A DNA stretch of 64,000 nucleotides from Desulfovibrio ferrophilus. GTDB taxonomy: Bacteria; Desulfobacterota; Desulfovibrionia; Desulfovibrionales; Desulfovibrionaceae. Where the stretch lies: positions 2,810,905 to 2,874,904 of the forward strand of contig NZ_AP017378.1 in NCBI RefSeq assembly GCF_003966735.1, in the 5' to 3' direction. The translations under genes were made by a program, and so were the position numbers. The notes beneath the pieces were generated by a model that saw nothing but the letters and a program-made list of their open reading frames with translations, was not told where the DNA came from and ran no database searches. Shown here one piece after another: positions 37,074 to 44,934 of this stretch; the first letter of the stretch is position 1; each line of letters opens with the position of its first letter.

Positions 37074-37884
37074 ACCCTAAAGCCACATCCAGACTCATCA
37101 TCACGGTAAACCCCATGATCACCCCCATGGTTGCCCAATCACCGTTACCTGAGGACTGGGATTCCGGGATGACCTCCTCCACGGAGACGAAGATCATGGC
37201 TCCGGCGGCAAAGGCCAGAGCATAAGGCAGAATGGGCTGGGCATAGAGCACTGCCGCCGCGCCGATCACACCCGCGATGGGCTCCACCATGCCCGAAGCC
37301 TGACCATACAAAAAAGCCTTGGACCGACTCATGCCTTCGCGCCGCAGCGGTACGGACACGGCCGTGCCCTCGGGAAAATTCTGGATGCCGATACCCAGAG
37401 CCAGAGCCATGGCCCCGGCCAGAGTCGCAGAATCCATGCCCGCAGCCACGGCCCCGAAGGCCACGCCCACGGCCAACCCCTCGGGGATGTTGTGCAGGGT
37501 GATGGCCACCACCAGAAGCGTGCTGCGTTTCCAGTTGGTTGGTATGCCCTCGGCCTCGCTGGTGGGGGTATTCAAATGCAGATGTGGCAGGAACATATCC
37601 ACCACTCGCAAAAATATTGCTCCCCCCACAAAGCCGATGGCAGCAGGTACGAATGACCAGAACCCCAAATGTTCGCTCATCTCGATGGCCGGGGCCAAGA
37701 GCGACCAGTAACTGGCGGCAATCATCACGCCCGCGGCAAACCCAAGCATCACATCAAGGGTCAGTTTACTCACATTCTTGGTCAGAAAAACCACCGCTGC
37801 GCCAGCACCGGTCAAGCCCCACGTAAAACATGTGGCCAACAGCGCCTGCATGACAGGGTTCAGTTCTACAAAGGCTTCCCACAT
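37072..37884 (-). CDS. ZIP-family divalent metal transporter (ZupT/GufA-like)
   Basis: The 270-residue protein has about eight transmembrane helices. Helices IV and V carry the metal-binding signatures HNIPEGLAVG near 151 and QNFPEGTAVS near 195. A short His-containing loop (FLPHLHLN near 117) lies between helices III and IV. ZIP proteins import Zn, Fe or Mn into the cytoplasm. The ATG at 37884 is preceded by GGGAGA at good spacing. The open frame runs 123 bases further upstream with no similarity. It is divergent from lutA, and its stop abuts a dispersed element. Confidence 0.9.
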   Translation of the reverse strand: MWEAFVELNPVMQALLATCFTWGLTGAGAAVVFLTKNVSKLTLDVMLGFAAGVMIAASYWSLLAPAIEMSEHLGFWSFVPAAIGFVGGAIFLRVVDMFLPHLHLNTPTSEAEGIPTNWKRSTLLVVAITLHNIPEGLAVGVAFGAVAAGMDSATLAGAMALALGIGIQNFPEGTAVSVPLRREGMSRSKAFLYGQASGMVEPIAGVIGAAAVLYAQPILPYALAFAAGAMIFVSVEEVIPESQSSGNGDWATMGVIMGFTVMMSLDVALG

Positions 37885-37990
37885 ACGATTCTCCCGAATA
37901 ATGAACAGATTACAGGCAGAGTATACCGAATTTTCATGTCGGGTCCAGTGCACGGAAGACCTTTGGCACTGTCTCCATAGACCGCAGATA

Positions 37991-38018
37991 TTGACATGCC
38001 AGCCCAAGGGGTCATAAT
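37991..38018 (+). promoter_or_regulatory. Candidate sigma-70 promoter of lutABC
   Basis: TTGACA (37991-37996) is followed after 16 bases by CATAAT (38013-38018). Transcription would start about 12 bases before the lutA ATG, so the leader would hold little beyond the ribosome-binding site. Confidence 0.55.
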
Positions 38019-38036
38019 CGCCGCCTTGGAGAATCT

Positions 38037-38768
38037 ATGCCTACAGTAAATTTATTCATTCCCTGTCTTGTGGACCAGTTCCTGCCCGAGGTTGGTCAGG
38101 CCTGCGCCAATGTACTGACGCGCCTGGGCGTTGACCTGCACATGCCAAAGGGCCAGACCTGCTGCGGCCAGCCCGTGTATAAATCGGGACGCCTGGACGA
38201 GGCACGCGAGGTTGCGCGCCGCCATCTGACCCTATTCGAAAACGCCGATGTGGTCGTGGCCCCTTCCGGGTCCTGCGTACACATGATGCGCCACAGCTAT
38301 GCCGAGTTGTTCGAAAACGATCCCGGCATGCGCGAGCGTGCCAGGGCTCTGGGCCAGCGGACCTTTGAATTCTGCGAATATCTGGTGGACGTGCTGGGCG
38401 TGACCGACGTGGATGCCAACTATGTGGCCCGCGCCGCCTATCACGATTCCTGTCAGGTGGGCCGCAGCCTGGGGGTCAAGGATCAGCCCCGCGCCCTGCT
38501 GGACGCCGTGGGCGGACTGACCCGTGTGGAACTTGAATTTGCCGACGAATGCTGCGGCTTCGGTGGCCCTTTTTCCGTACAGCACGCTGCCGTGTCCGAG
38601 GCTATTCTGGAAGACAAGATCGACGACATCCTGTCCTGTCAGGCCGACATCGTGGTCACAGCGGAACCCAGCTGCCTGTTGAACATCCGCGGCGGACTGG
38701 AAAAACTCAAAGCCAAGCAACCCGTGCTGCATATCGCACAGGTTCTGGACTCGGGGGTGGGCGCATGA
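38037..38768 (+). CDS. lutA: Lactate utilisation protein LutA/LldE ((Fe-S)-binding, CCG domains)
   Basis: The 243-residue protein belongs to the LutA/LldE family, one of three subunits that oxidise L-lactate to pyruvate without the flavin enzyme LldD. Two cysteine-rich CCG domains are visible: GQTCCGQPV near 39 with SGSCVHMM near 78, then DSCQVGRS near 138 with DECCGFGGPFS near 166 and AEPSCLLNI near 204. These hold an Fe-S cofactor. TTGGAGA precedes the ATG. Its stop overlaps the lutB start (ATGA). Confidence 0.93.
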   Translation: MPTVNLFIPCLVDQFLPEVGQACANVLTRLGVDLHMPKGQTCCGQPVYKSGRLDEAREVARRHLTLFENADVVVAPSGSCVHMMRHSYAELFENDPGMRERARALGQRTFEFCEYLVDVLGVTDVDANYVARAAYHDSCQVGRSLGVKDQPRALLDAVGGLTRVELEFADECCGFGGPFSVQHAAVSEAILEDKIDDILSCQADIVVTAEPSCLLNIRGGLEKLKAKQPVLHIAQVLDSGVGA

Positions 38769-40192
38769 GGATGACCGGACCATTCACCACCCGCTGCGAA
38801 CAGGCCGTGGCCGACAAGAGGCTGCGCAAGACACTGAAAAACGCCGCCCGCATCTTCCGCCAGAGCCGGGCCGACGGCATGGACACCCTGCCCGATCCCG
38901 AGGCCGCGCGCGATCGCGCCGAAGAGGTCAAACGACGCTGCCTGGAGAACCTGCCCGCTATTCTGGAAATGCTGGAAGAAAACGTCATCGCCGCAGGCGG
39001 GCACGTGCACTGGGCCAGAACCGGGGCCGAAGCCAATGCCATCGTGGCCGACATCGCCAGGGCCGAAGGGGTCAAGGCCGTGGTCAAGGGCAAGTCCATG
39101 GTGACCGAAGAAACCGGGCTGAACCATCTGCTCGAATCCCAGGGCATTGAGGTCAATGAAACGGACCTGGGCGAGTGGATCGTACAGCTGGCCGACGAAA
39201 AACCCTCGCATATCGTGGGCCCGGCCCTGCACAAGAACCGCCACGAGGTCTCTGAGCTCTTCCACGAGCATCTGGGCGAACCCATCACCGACGACATCCC
39301 CACACTGACTCTCATGGCCCGGCGCGCCCTGCGCGAAAAATTCCTTGAGGCCGACATGGGCATCACCGGCGCCAATATGCTGGTAGCCGAGACCGGGACC
39401 GTTGTCCTCATCGAAAACGAGGGCAACATCCGCATGAGCACCACCCTGCCCCGGGTGCATGTGGCCGTGGCCAGCCTGGAGAAGGCGGTGCAGAGCATGG
39501 AGGATATGGCCGCCATCCTGGCGGTGCTGCCTCGCTCGTGCACCGGACAGGTGCTGTCGTCGTACACCTCGCTCATCACCGGGCCACGCCGCGAGGACGA
39601 GACCGACGGGGCGGAGGTCTTTCATCTGGTGCTGCTGGACAATGGTCGCTCCAAGGTCCTGGCCGACCCCGAGATGCGCCCCATCCTTAACTGCATCCGC
39701 TGTGGGGCCTGTTTCAATTTCTGTCCGGCCTATATCCGCGTGGGCGGTCTGGCCTTCCCGGGAACCTATTCCGGCCCCATGGGCTCCATCCTCGCACCAC
39801 TTTTGGCCGAGGCTCAGGGCGTGGACAACCCCTATGCGCAGTTCCCCTACTTCTGCACCACCTGTGGGGCCTGCCGTGATGCCTGCCCTGTGCGCATCGA
39901 TCACCCACGCCTGCTGATGAAACTGCGTGCGCGCCATGCCGATACCCAATCGCCGCTGCCCCCGTTGGCAGCAGCGGCCTTTGCCCGGCTCACGGCCAGC
40001 CCACGGGCCTGGAAAGCGGCCACCACCGTGGCCCGCACCCTGGACCCGAACCTGAAGCTGGCCCGCCGCATGCCCGGTATTGGCAAGGCCCTGTCCCTGT
40101 GGGCACGCAAACGCCGCCTGCCCAGCTTCAAGGAGCCTTTCTCCAAGACGTGGAAACCCGGCAAGACAACCCGGCAGGGAGGACGATCATGA
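38765..40192 (+). CDS. lutB: Lactate utilisation protein LutB/LldF (LUD domain plus ferredoxin-type Fe-S clusters)
   Basis: The 475-residue protein has an N-terminal LUD domain (AVVKGKSMVTEETGLNHLLE near 106) and two [4Fe-4S] motifs. These are NCIRCGACFNFCPAY near 310 and FCTTCGACRDACPVRIDHP near 362, placed as in LutB/LldF. It passes electrons from lactate oxidation toward the respiratory chain in sulfate reducers; the acceptor is not shown here. The ATG at 38765 overlaps the lutA stop (ATGA). The frame extends upstream inside lutA but only as a shadow. Confidence 0.94.
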   Translation: MRMTGPFTTRCEQAVADKRLRKTLKNAARIFRQSRADGMDTLPDPEAARDRAEEVKRRCLENLPAILEMLEENVIAAGGHVHWARTGAEANAIVADIARAEGVKAVVKGKSMVTEETGLNHLLESQGIEVNETDLGEWIVQLADEKPSHIVGPALHKNRHEVSELFHEHLGEPITDDIPTLTLMARRALREKFLEADMGITGANMLVAETGTVVLIENEGNIRMSTTLPRVHVAVASLEKAVQSMEDMAAILAVLPRSCTGQVLSSYTSLITGPRREDETDGAEVFHLVLLDNGRSKVLADPEMRPILNCIRCGACFNFCPAYIRVGGLAFPGTYSGPMGSILAPLLAEAQGVDNPYAQFPYFCTTCGACRDACPVRIDHPRLLMKLRARHADTQSPLPPLAAAAFARLTASPRAWKAATTVARTLDPNLKLARRMPGIGKALSLWARKRRLPSFKEPFSKTWKPGKTTRQGGRS

Positions 40193-40839
40193 GCGCACGT
40201 GAATACATTCTGGACGCCCTGCGTCGCGGCGTAGGCCATGGCAGCTGCCCCCGCCACGCCCGTTCTTCCAGAGCCAGGGCTCACGGCAAGGACAACTGGA
40301 AACTGATGCGTGAGCGTGCCGAACTGCGCGGTGTGCGCTACGTGCCCGTGAAGGACCTTGAGAACGCCCGCAACGAACTGAAGGCCATGCTCAAGGAACT
40401 GGGCGCCACGAGTGCCCTGGTCTGGGATCACCACGATCTGGACGCTTTGGGTCTGGCTGAAATTCTGGCCGAGCTGAAGATCACTGTCATTGCCCATGAC
40501 GCCCCTCTGGCCGAACGCGCAGGGACGGATGTGGGCATTACCAGTGCCGAGGCCGTGCTGCCCGAATCCGGTTCGGTCATCGTCACTGCAGGAGCCAGCA
40601 CCCCACGCCAGACATCGCTGCTCCCGCCCGTGCACATCGCCCTGGCCCTGCCCGGTCGCGCCGTGCCCACCATCCCGAAGCTTCCGGCCTTTGTCCGCTC
40701 GCTGACGCGCGCCGACGGGCTGTTGCCCTCGGCCATGCACATCATCACCGGCCCCAGCTCCACCGCGGACATCGAAAAGATCGTGGTCAAGGGCGTGCAC
40801 GGCCCCACCGTCTGCGCGGTGATCGCCGTGGAAGGCTGA
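40189..40839 (+). CDS. lutC: Lactate utilisation protein LutC/LldG (LUD domain)
   Basis: The 216-residue protein is a single LUD domain, the third subunit of the lactate dehydrogenase complex. Typical LutC features are GITSAEAVLPESGSVIV near 117 and the conserved end GPSSTADIEKIVVKGVHGP near 186. The Arg/His-rich N-terminus (YILDALRRG, then CPRHARSSRARAHG) is more variable. Its ATG overlaps the lutB stop. No lactate permease and no D-lactate dehydrogenase lie next to the operon in this window. Confidence 0.92.
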   Translation: MSAREYILDALRRGVGHGSCPRHARSSRARAHGKDNWKLMRERAELRGVRYVPVKDLENARNELKAMLKELGATSALVWDHHDLDALGLAEILAELKITVIAHDAPLAERAGTDVGITSAEAVLPESGSVIVTAGASTPRQTSLLPPVHIALALPGRAVPTIPKLPAFVRSLTRADGLLPSAMHIITGPSSTADIEKIVVKGVHGPTVCAVIAVEG

Positions 40840-40860
40840 CCGCAAAAACTATTCTTGAAC

Positions 40861-40904
40861 GAGGAGGGACGGTGCCTTTTGCAAAAGATCTCCCGTCCCT
40901 CCTC
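40861..40904 (+). terminator. Terminator-like hairpin after lutC
   Basis: GAGGAGGGACGG (40861-40872) pairs perfectly with CCGTCCCTCCTC (40893-40904), and the loop contains the palindrome TTTTGCAAAA. It has no T-run. Confidence 0.5.
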
Positions 40905-40957
40905 GCCCAAACCCTCTTCCCCATCCCCCCGACCTTTCCATTCTCCACACCCCCTCA

Positions 40958-40975
40958 TTGTTGACATGTCAACAA
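40958..40975. promoter_or_regulatory. Perfect 18-base palindrome, operator-like
   Basis: TTGTTGACATGTCAACAA is a perfect dyad and contains TTGACA on both strands. No -10 at proper spacing follows on either side. It could be an operator for an unseen transcript or a regulator of lut genes. Confidence 0.4.
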
Positions 40976-41108
40976 ACGGTTATCGATCGTTCTTGGCCGC
41001 CCCGCAGGGTACTGAATTACTAAATCACTCAAATTGAGCAATTTCGTCCAAGTTTTTCAATAGGAGCTGTTGTAAAAAAAGAGACATGATAGCAATCGGG
41101 TCAGTACA

Positions 41109-41195
41109 ATGCCAACCAAACAAGACAACCAATTCATATTCAACCACAGCGCCCAGCTCGCAGGCCTGACCGCACTGAGCGCCGAAATGCGATGA
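41109..41195 (+). other. 28-codon open frame, possible small gene or gene remnant
   Basis: ATG at 41109 opens 28 codons ending at TGA (41195), with GC-rich third positions like real genes here (the second half reads SAQLAGLTALSAEMR). It has no good ribosome-binding site. It could be the start of a gene truncated by deletion. Confidence 0.2.
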
Positions 41196-41282
41196 TTGCC
41201 ATGAAAAAAGGGGACATCCCTGTCCGGAAAGAAAGAGATTCAGCAGGGCAGCAAACGACGCCCCTAGGCTGGACGACGGGGA

Positions 41283-42158
41283 CTACTGGCGCAGGGCCAT
41301 CAGCGAGGAGGCAGCGCCCACCAAGGCCATACCCACCGCAAGACCCACCGCGTATTCCACAGGCAGAAAGCTGATGGATAGATTCAGTGGTGGGGTGTTG
41401 AACAGATCAGCCAGGGCCAGTTGCACCCCCTTGAGCATGCCCAGGGACAATACGCCACCCACAAGGCCCAGGGTCGCCCCACCCACCACCAGCGGCAGTT
41501 GGATGTACCAGCGGCCTGCGCCTACCAGCTGCAGGATTTCAACTTCATCGCGCCGCGAGATGAGCGACAGGCGCAAGGTATTGGAAACGATGAGCGCACC
41601 CACCAGCCCCAAACAGGCGATGAGCGGCCAGAGCACCGTGCGCGCAAATGACTTCCAGGCCTTGGCCAGCCCCAACTGCATGGTGCTGTAATGCACGTCC
41701 TGCACGAAGCGCTTGCCCGCAATGCGCGACAGGATGTTCTGGGTGAAGGCCTCGGGATCGCCCGCTGGCGAGGCAAAGTGCAGCACCGCCGTGGCAGGCA
41801 GAGGGCTATCCCCGGTCAATCCCTTGATCTGGGTTTCACCGCCCTCCAGAGAGCGGGCAAGATCGGCCAGAGCCTCATCCGGGGTAAATGTCTTCATGGA
41901 CAGCAGACCGTCCAGAGTCTGGAACTCCTGCCACTGCTTCTTGACCACGGCCATGTCCGCGTCCGCCTGCCAGTAGACCTGAAAGACAAAACGCCCCTTG
42001 GCCGAGGACAATTCCTGATTCAGATTGACCACGAACAGCAGAAACAACCCGGCCAGAAAAGCCGTGAGGGTGACGGCCATCAGCGTCATGACCTGAGCCA
42101 GAGGGTTGCGCGTAAGGTCAGAAAATCCACGCACAATGAGCCGCATGAGCATGCCCAT
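41283..42158 (-). CDS. ftsX: Cell-division protein FtsX
   Basis: The 291-residue FtsX is the membrane half of the FtsEX complex, which activates peptidoglycan hydrolases at the division septum. There is one transmembrane helix at about 23-45, a periplasmic domain at about 46-170, then three helices (about 174-195, 220-245 and 262-285), the family layout. SNTLRLSLISRRDEVEILQLVGA near 192 is the conserved cytoplasmic loop that contacts FtsE. The ATG overlaps the ftsE stop (TAATG). Confidence 0.93.
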   Translation of the reverse strand: MGMLMRLIVRGFSDLTRNPLAQVMTLMAVTLTAFLAGLFLLFVVNLNQELSSAKGRFVFQVYWQADADMAVVKKQWQEFQTLDGLLSMKTFTPDEALADLARSLEGGETQIKGLTGDSPLPATAVLHFASPAGDPEAFTQNILSRIAGKRFVQDVHYSTMQLGLAKAWKSFARTVLWPLIACLGLVGALIVSNTLRLSLISRRDEVEILQLVGAGRWYIQLPLVVGGATLGLVGGVLSLGMLKGVQLALADLFNTPPLNLSISFLPVEYAVGLAVGMALVGAASSLMALRQ

Positions 42159-42922
42159 TACTGCCTCCCGCCTTTGTGGCTGTCGGGGCCGCAGCCCGGG
42201 CGACTGTTGGGCAGTTCAGAGGTCTGGGCAATCTCCAGGTCCGGGGCCTGCCAGTTGGCATTGGTCACATGCCCGTCCACGAGCTCCAGGCGCTTGGCAC
42301 CCGGCACACTCTCCACCACATCCCGGTTGTGGGTCGCCAGAATCACGGTGGTACCAAAGGTATGGAACTGTTTGAAAACTTCCATGAGATGCATGGCCAG
42401 ATCGCGATCCAGATTGCCGGTGGGCTCGTCGGCCAGCAGCAACTGCGGATTGATGACAATGGCCCGGGCAATGGCCACGCGCTGCTGTTCACCGCCTGAA
42501 AGCTCGGAGCAGCGGCACAGGGCCTTTTTCTCCAGCCCCAGGCTGCGCAGCACGGCATTGACCCTTTTGGTGGCGATACGCGCAGGCATGCCGCGCACCT
42601 CCAGGGGCAACGCGACGTTGGCCGCCACGGTGCGGTCCTTCAAAATCTTGAAGTCCTGAAAGACGACGCTGACCTGACGGCGCAGTTGCACCACATGCCG
42701 ACCAGACAGGTCCTTGAGCTGGAATCCGGCCACCTCGGCCTGACCGCGCACAAGGGGCAGCGAGGCATACAGCAGCCGGAGCAACGTGGTCTTGCCCGCC
42801 CCGGACGGGCCGGACAGGAACAGGAACTCTCCCTTGTTCAGGGAGAAACTGACATTCTTCAGTGCCCAGTGTGTGCCGAAGTTATGCGACACGTGCCGGG
42901 CCTGGACCATTGGCGTAGACAT
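42158..42922 (-). CDS. ftsE: Cell-division ATP-binding protein FtsE
   Basis: The 254-residue ABC ATPase carries Walker A GPSGAGKTTLLR at about 38-49, the signature LSGGEQQRVAIARA near 139, and Walker B LLLADEPTGNLD near 160, followed by an H-loop (ILATHNRD near 195). FtsE-specific context comes from overlapping ftsX. The C-terminal 25 residues form a hydrophilic tail longer than in E. coli FtsE. The ATG at 42922 is used; an in-frame ATG four codons later is possible. Confidence 0.93.
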   Translation of the reverse strand: MSTPMVQARHVSHNFGTHWALKNVSFSLNKGEFLFLSGPSGAGKTTLLRLLYASLPLVRGQAEVAGFQLKDLSGRHVVQLRRQVSVVFQDFKILKDRTVAANVALPLEVRGMPARIATKRVNAVLRSLGLEKKALCRCSELSGGEQQRVAIARAIVINPQLLLADEPTGNLDRDLAMHLMEVFKQFHTFGTTVILATHNRDVVESVPGAKRLELVDGHVTNANWQAPDLEIAQTSELPNSRPGCGPDSHKGGRQ

Positions 42923-42995
42923 ACGCCCGGAAAACTAACGGTTTTCCCGGGGGAGGGCAAATACAAGACGCATTTCAATAAAAGCCGAGCAACGG

Positions 42996-43433
42996 CTAGT
43001 GAACGGTCTTGTCCCCGGACTGTGCATCCTGCTCGGCCTGCTTGAACTCATCGGCCATGACCTGCTTGAGTTGGGTGGCAAAGGCGGTGAGGCCCTTGGG
43101 TTGCAGGGCGGCAATGGATTCCTGCTCGCTGGCAACATCGCCAAAGGGCTTGGCAAAGACACAGATCAGATGAATGCCCACGGGCTTACCATTCACTTCG
43201 ATCATGCCCAAAACATTGGCGGTCCTGAGCTGCTTTTTGACGTCATTTGGCATGGGCAATGCCGTCAGCGCTTTCTTCCCGTAGAACAGGTAGCGAATGG
43301 TCATCTTGGGCGTGGACAAAGGCTCGTTCTGGAAACCATTATCCAAGTCCAGACCACTCTGCTTGGCGGACGTGATCATGTTGAAGATATCGCTGCCAAT
43401 GCTTTCTTCATAGCTTTTGTCTTGTTCCGACAT
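42996..43433 (-). CDS. Small soluble protein of unknown function
   Basis: The 145-residue product has no signal peptide, no membrane helix and no domain I recognise. The middle (MTIRYLFYGKKALTALPMPNDVKKQLRTANVLGM, a mix of short strands and helices) may be a compact fold, and the last 40 residues are charged and helical. The ATG at 43433 has GGAGAAAG upstream, and codon use is like its neighbours, so it is probably expressed. It lies upstream of ftsE on the same strand, 73 bases away, and could be co-transcribed with ftsEX. Confidence 0.7.
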   Translation of the reverse strand: MSEQDKSYEESIGSDIFNMITSAKQSGLDLDNGFQNEPLSTPKMTIRYLFYGKKALTALPMPNDVKKQLRTANVLGMIEVNGKPVGIHLICVFAKPFGDVASEQESIAALQPKGLTAFATQLKQVMADEFKQAEQDAQSGDKTVH

Positions 43434-43472
43434 ACTCTTTCTCCAATCAAAATTTTAAATCGTATTTCTCTT

Positions 43473-43600
43473 CAGACCGTTCAAAAACGGTAGGATGCGA
43501 GGCGCAAGAAAAATTCAAGATCGCAGCGTATTAACAATACGTAAGATTTTGAATTCTTTCACAGCAACGAAGCAGACGGCTGTTTTTCAGCGGTCTGTTA
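43473..43600 (+). repeat. Dispersed nested-stem element, copy 7 (best-preserved)
   Basis: The outer arms CAGACCG (43473-43479) and CGGTCTG (43591-43597) are perfect. The 5' box is GCGAGGCGCAAGA, the middle stem AATTCAA (43512-43518) pairs with TTGAATT (43549-43555), and the inner stem CGTATT (43527-43532) pairs with AATACG (43536-43541). The linkers GATCGCAG, GTAAGA and CACAGCAACGAAGC match the family. Its 3' end overlaps the rlmI stop codon (43598-43600). Confidence 0.8.
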
Positions 43601-44785
43601 CATAACTTGGACCAAGAGACCTTTCAAGTAGCTGCCCTCAGGGAAATTAAGCGCCACAGGATGATCCGGAGCCTGGGTAAACCGACGCACGATGCGCGCA
43701 TCACGCCCGGCATCCAGAGCAGCACCCGCCACCACCTTCTGGAACAGATCATCACTGATCAATCCCGAACAGGAGAAGGTGAACAGCAATCCACCGGGCC
43801 TGAGCAGCCTGAGCGCGGACAGGTTGATATCCTTGTAGCCCCGACAGGCCTGTTGCAACTGATTACGCGACTCCACGAATTTGGGCGGATCAAGTACGAT
43901 CACGTCGAAGGTCCGATTCTCGTCGCGATACTCACGCAAGGCCGCAAACACATCGGCCACGCGGTACTCCACGTTCTCGCCGGACAGGCCATTGAGCTCC
44001 ACATTGCGCCGGGCCAGATCCAGAGCCGGGGCCGAAACATCGAGGTTGAGGCAACTGGCCGCACCGCCCAAGAGCGCCGTGACGCCGAAACCACCGGTGT
44101 AGGAGAAACAGTTCAGCACGTCCTGGCCCTGACAATGCGCGCCCACGGCGCGGCGGTTGTCGCGCTGGTCCAGATAGTATCCGGTCTTGTGCCCGTTGCG
44201 GATATCCACCAGGAATCTGGCCGGGCGTTCGTCGATCTCCACAAACTCGGGTGGTTCGTCACCCAAGAGCAGGCCGGAGTGAGGCACCAGCCCTTCCTTG
44301 GCGCGGATATCAGAGTCGGAACGATCCCAAAAGCCCTTGCAGCCGGTCAACTCCAGCATGGCAGCGGCGATATCACCCTTGTGGCGCTCGGCGCCAGCGC
44401 TCATGAACTGGCCCGAAAGCCAATCCCCGTAGCGATCCACAACCACGCCGGGCAAGCCATCGGACTCGGCCCCAATCAGGCGGCAGGCCCCCTCGGGGAT
44501 ATCCAGCCCCTGAGTGCGACGAGCCGCAATGCAATCACCGATTCTGGCCCTGAAAAATTCGGAGTCAGCGGTGGTCTTGCGATCAAAGGTCCAGACCCGG
44601 GCCTGAATCTGTGACTCCGGCGAATAGGCCGCCGAGGCCAACCAGCCTCCGCTGGCCGAAACAACGTCCACGGTCTCGCCGATCTTGGGAGAACCTTCCA
44701 CTTTCTGCACGGCCCCGGAAAATATCCACGGATGGCGGCGCAGCAATGATTTCTCTCGTCCTTTCTTCAATATCAGTGTTGGCAT
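43598..44785 (-). CDS. rlmI: 23S rRNA (cytosine-5)-methyltransferase RlmI family
   Basis: The 395-residue protein starts with a PUA domain (LLRRHPWIFSGAV near 14), followed by an RlmI-type linker and a SAM-dependent Rossmann methyltransferase. Motif I is VLNCFSYTGGFGVTALLGGA near 225, the catalytic-type motif IV is VLDPPKF near 299 and the late motif is SCSGLIS near 344. RlmI makes m5C1962 in 23S rRNA in E. coli; the exact site here is inferred. Nothing is operonic with it on either side, and a dispersed element touches its stop. Confidence 0.9.
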   Translation of the reverse strand: MPTLILKKGREKSLLRRHPWIFSGAVQKVEGSPKIGETVDVVSASGGWLASAAYSPESQIQARVWTFDRKTTADSEFFRARIGDCIAARRTQGLDIPEGACRLIGAESDGLPGVVVDRYGDWLSGQFMSAGAERHKGDIAAAMLELTGCKGFWDRSDSDIRAKEGLVPHSGLLLGDEPPEFVEIDERPARFLVDIRNGHKTGYYLDQRDNRRAVGAHCQGQDVLNCFSYTGGFGVTALLGGAASCLNLDVSAPALDLARRNVELNGLSGENVEYRVADVFAALREYRDENRTFDVIVLDPPKFVESRNQLQQACRGYKDINLSALRLLRPGGLLFTFSCSGLISDDLFQKVVAGAALDAGRDARIVRRFTQAPDHPVALNFPEGSYLKGLLVQVM

Positions 44786-44873
44786 GGCGCCCCTATAGCA
44801 CTTGAGCGAGGTGGGTCAAATGAAACCTGCCCCGGCAAAATGAGATCAGCCATAGAGGCAGGGAATTCACGAA

Positions 44874-44901
44874 TTGACAACAGTGTGCAGCAGGATAGCA
44901 T
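44874..44901 (+). promoter_or_regulatory. Candidate promoter of the orphan histidine kinase
   Basis: TTGACA (44874-44879) is followed after 16 bases by TAGCAT (44896-44901), about 35 bases upstream of the kinase start. Confidence 0.4.
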
Positions 44902-44934
44902 AAACAGGTCAATAAACCACCTTGCCCCTGTGCA

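Larger units (their letters stand above)
40840..41282. other. Intergenic region between convergent lutC and ftsX
   Basis: These 443 bases contain a strong hairpin after lutC (40861-40904), a perfect 18-base palindrome (40958-40975) and a 28-codon open frame at 41109-41195. The remainder shows nothing I can name. Confidence 0.6.
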
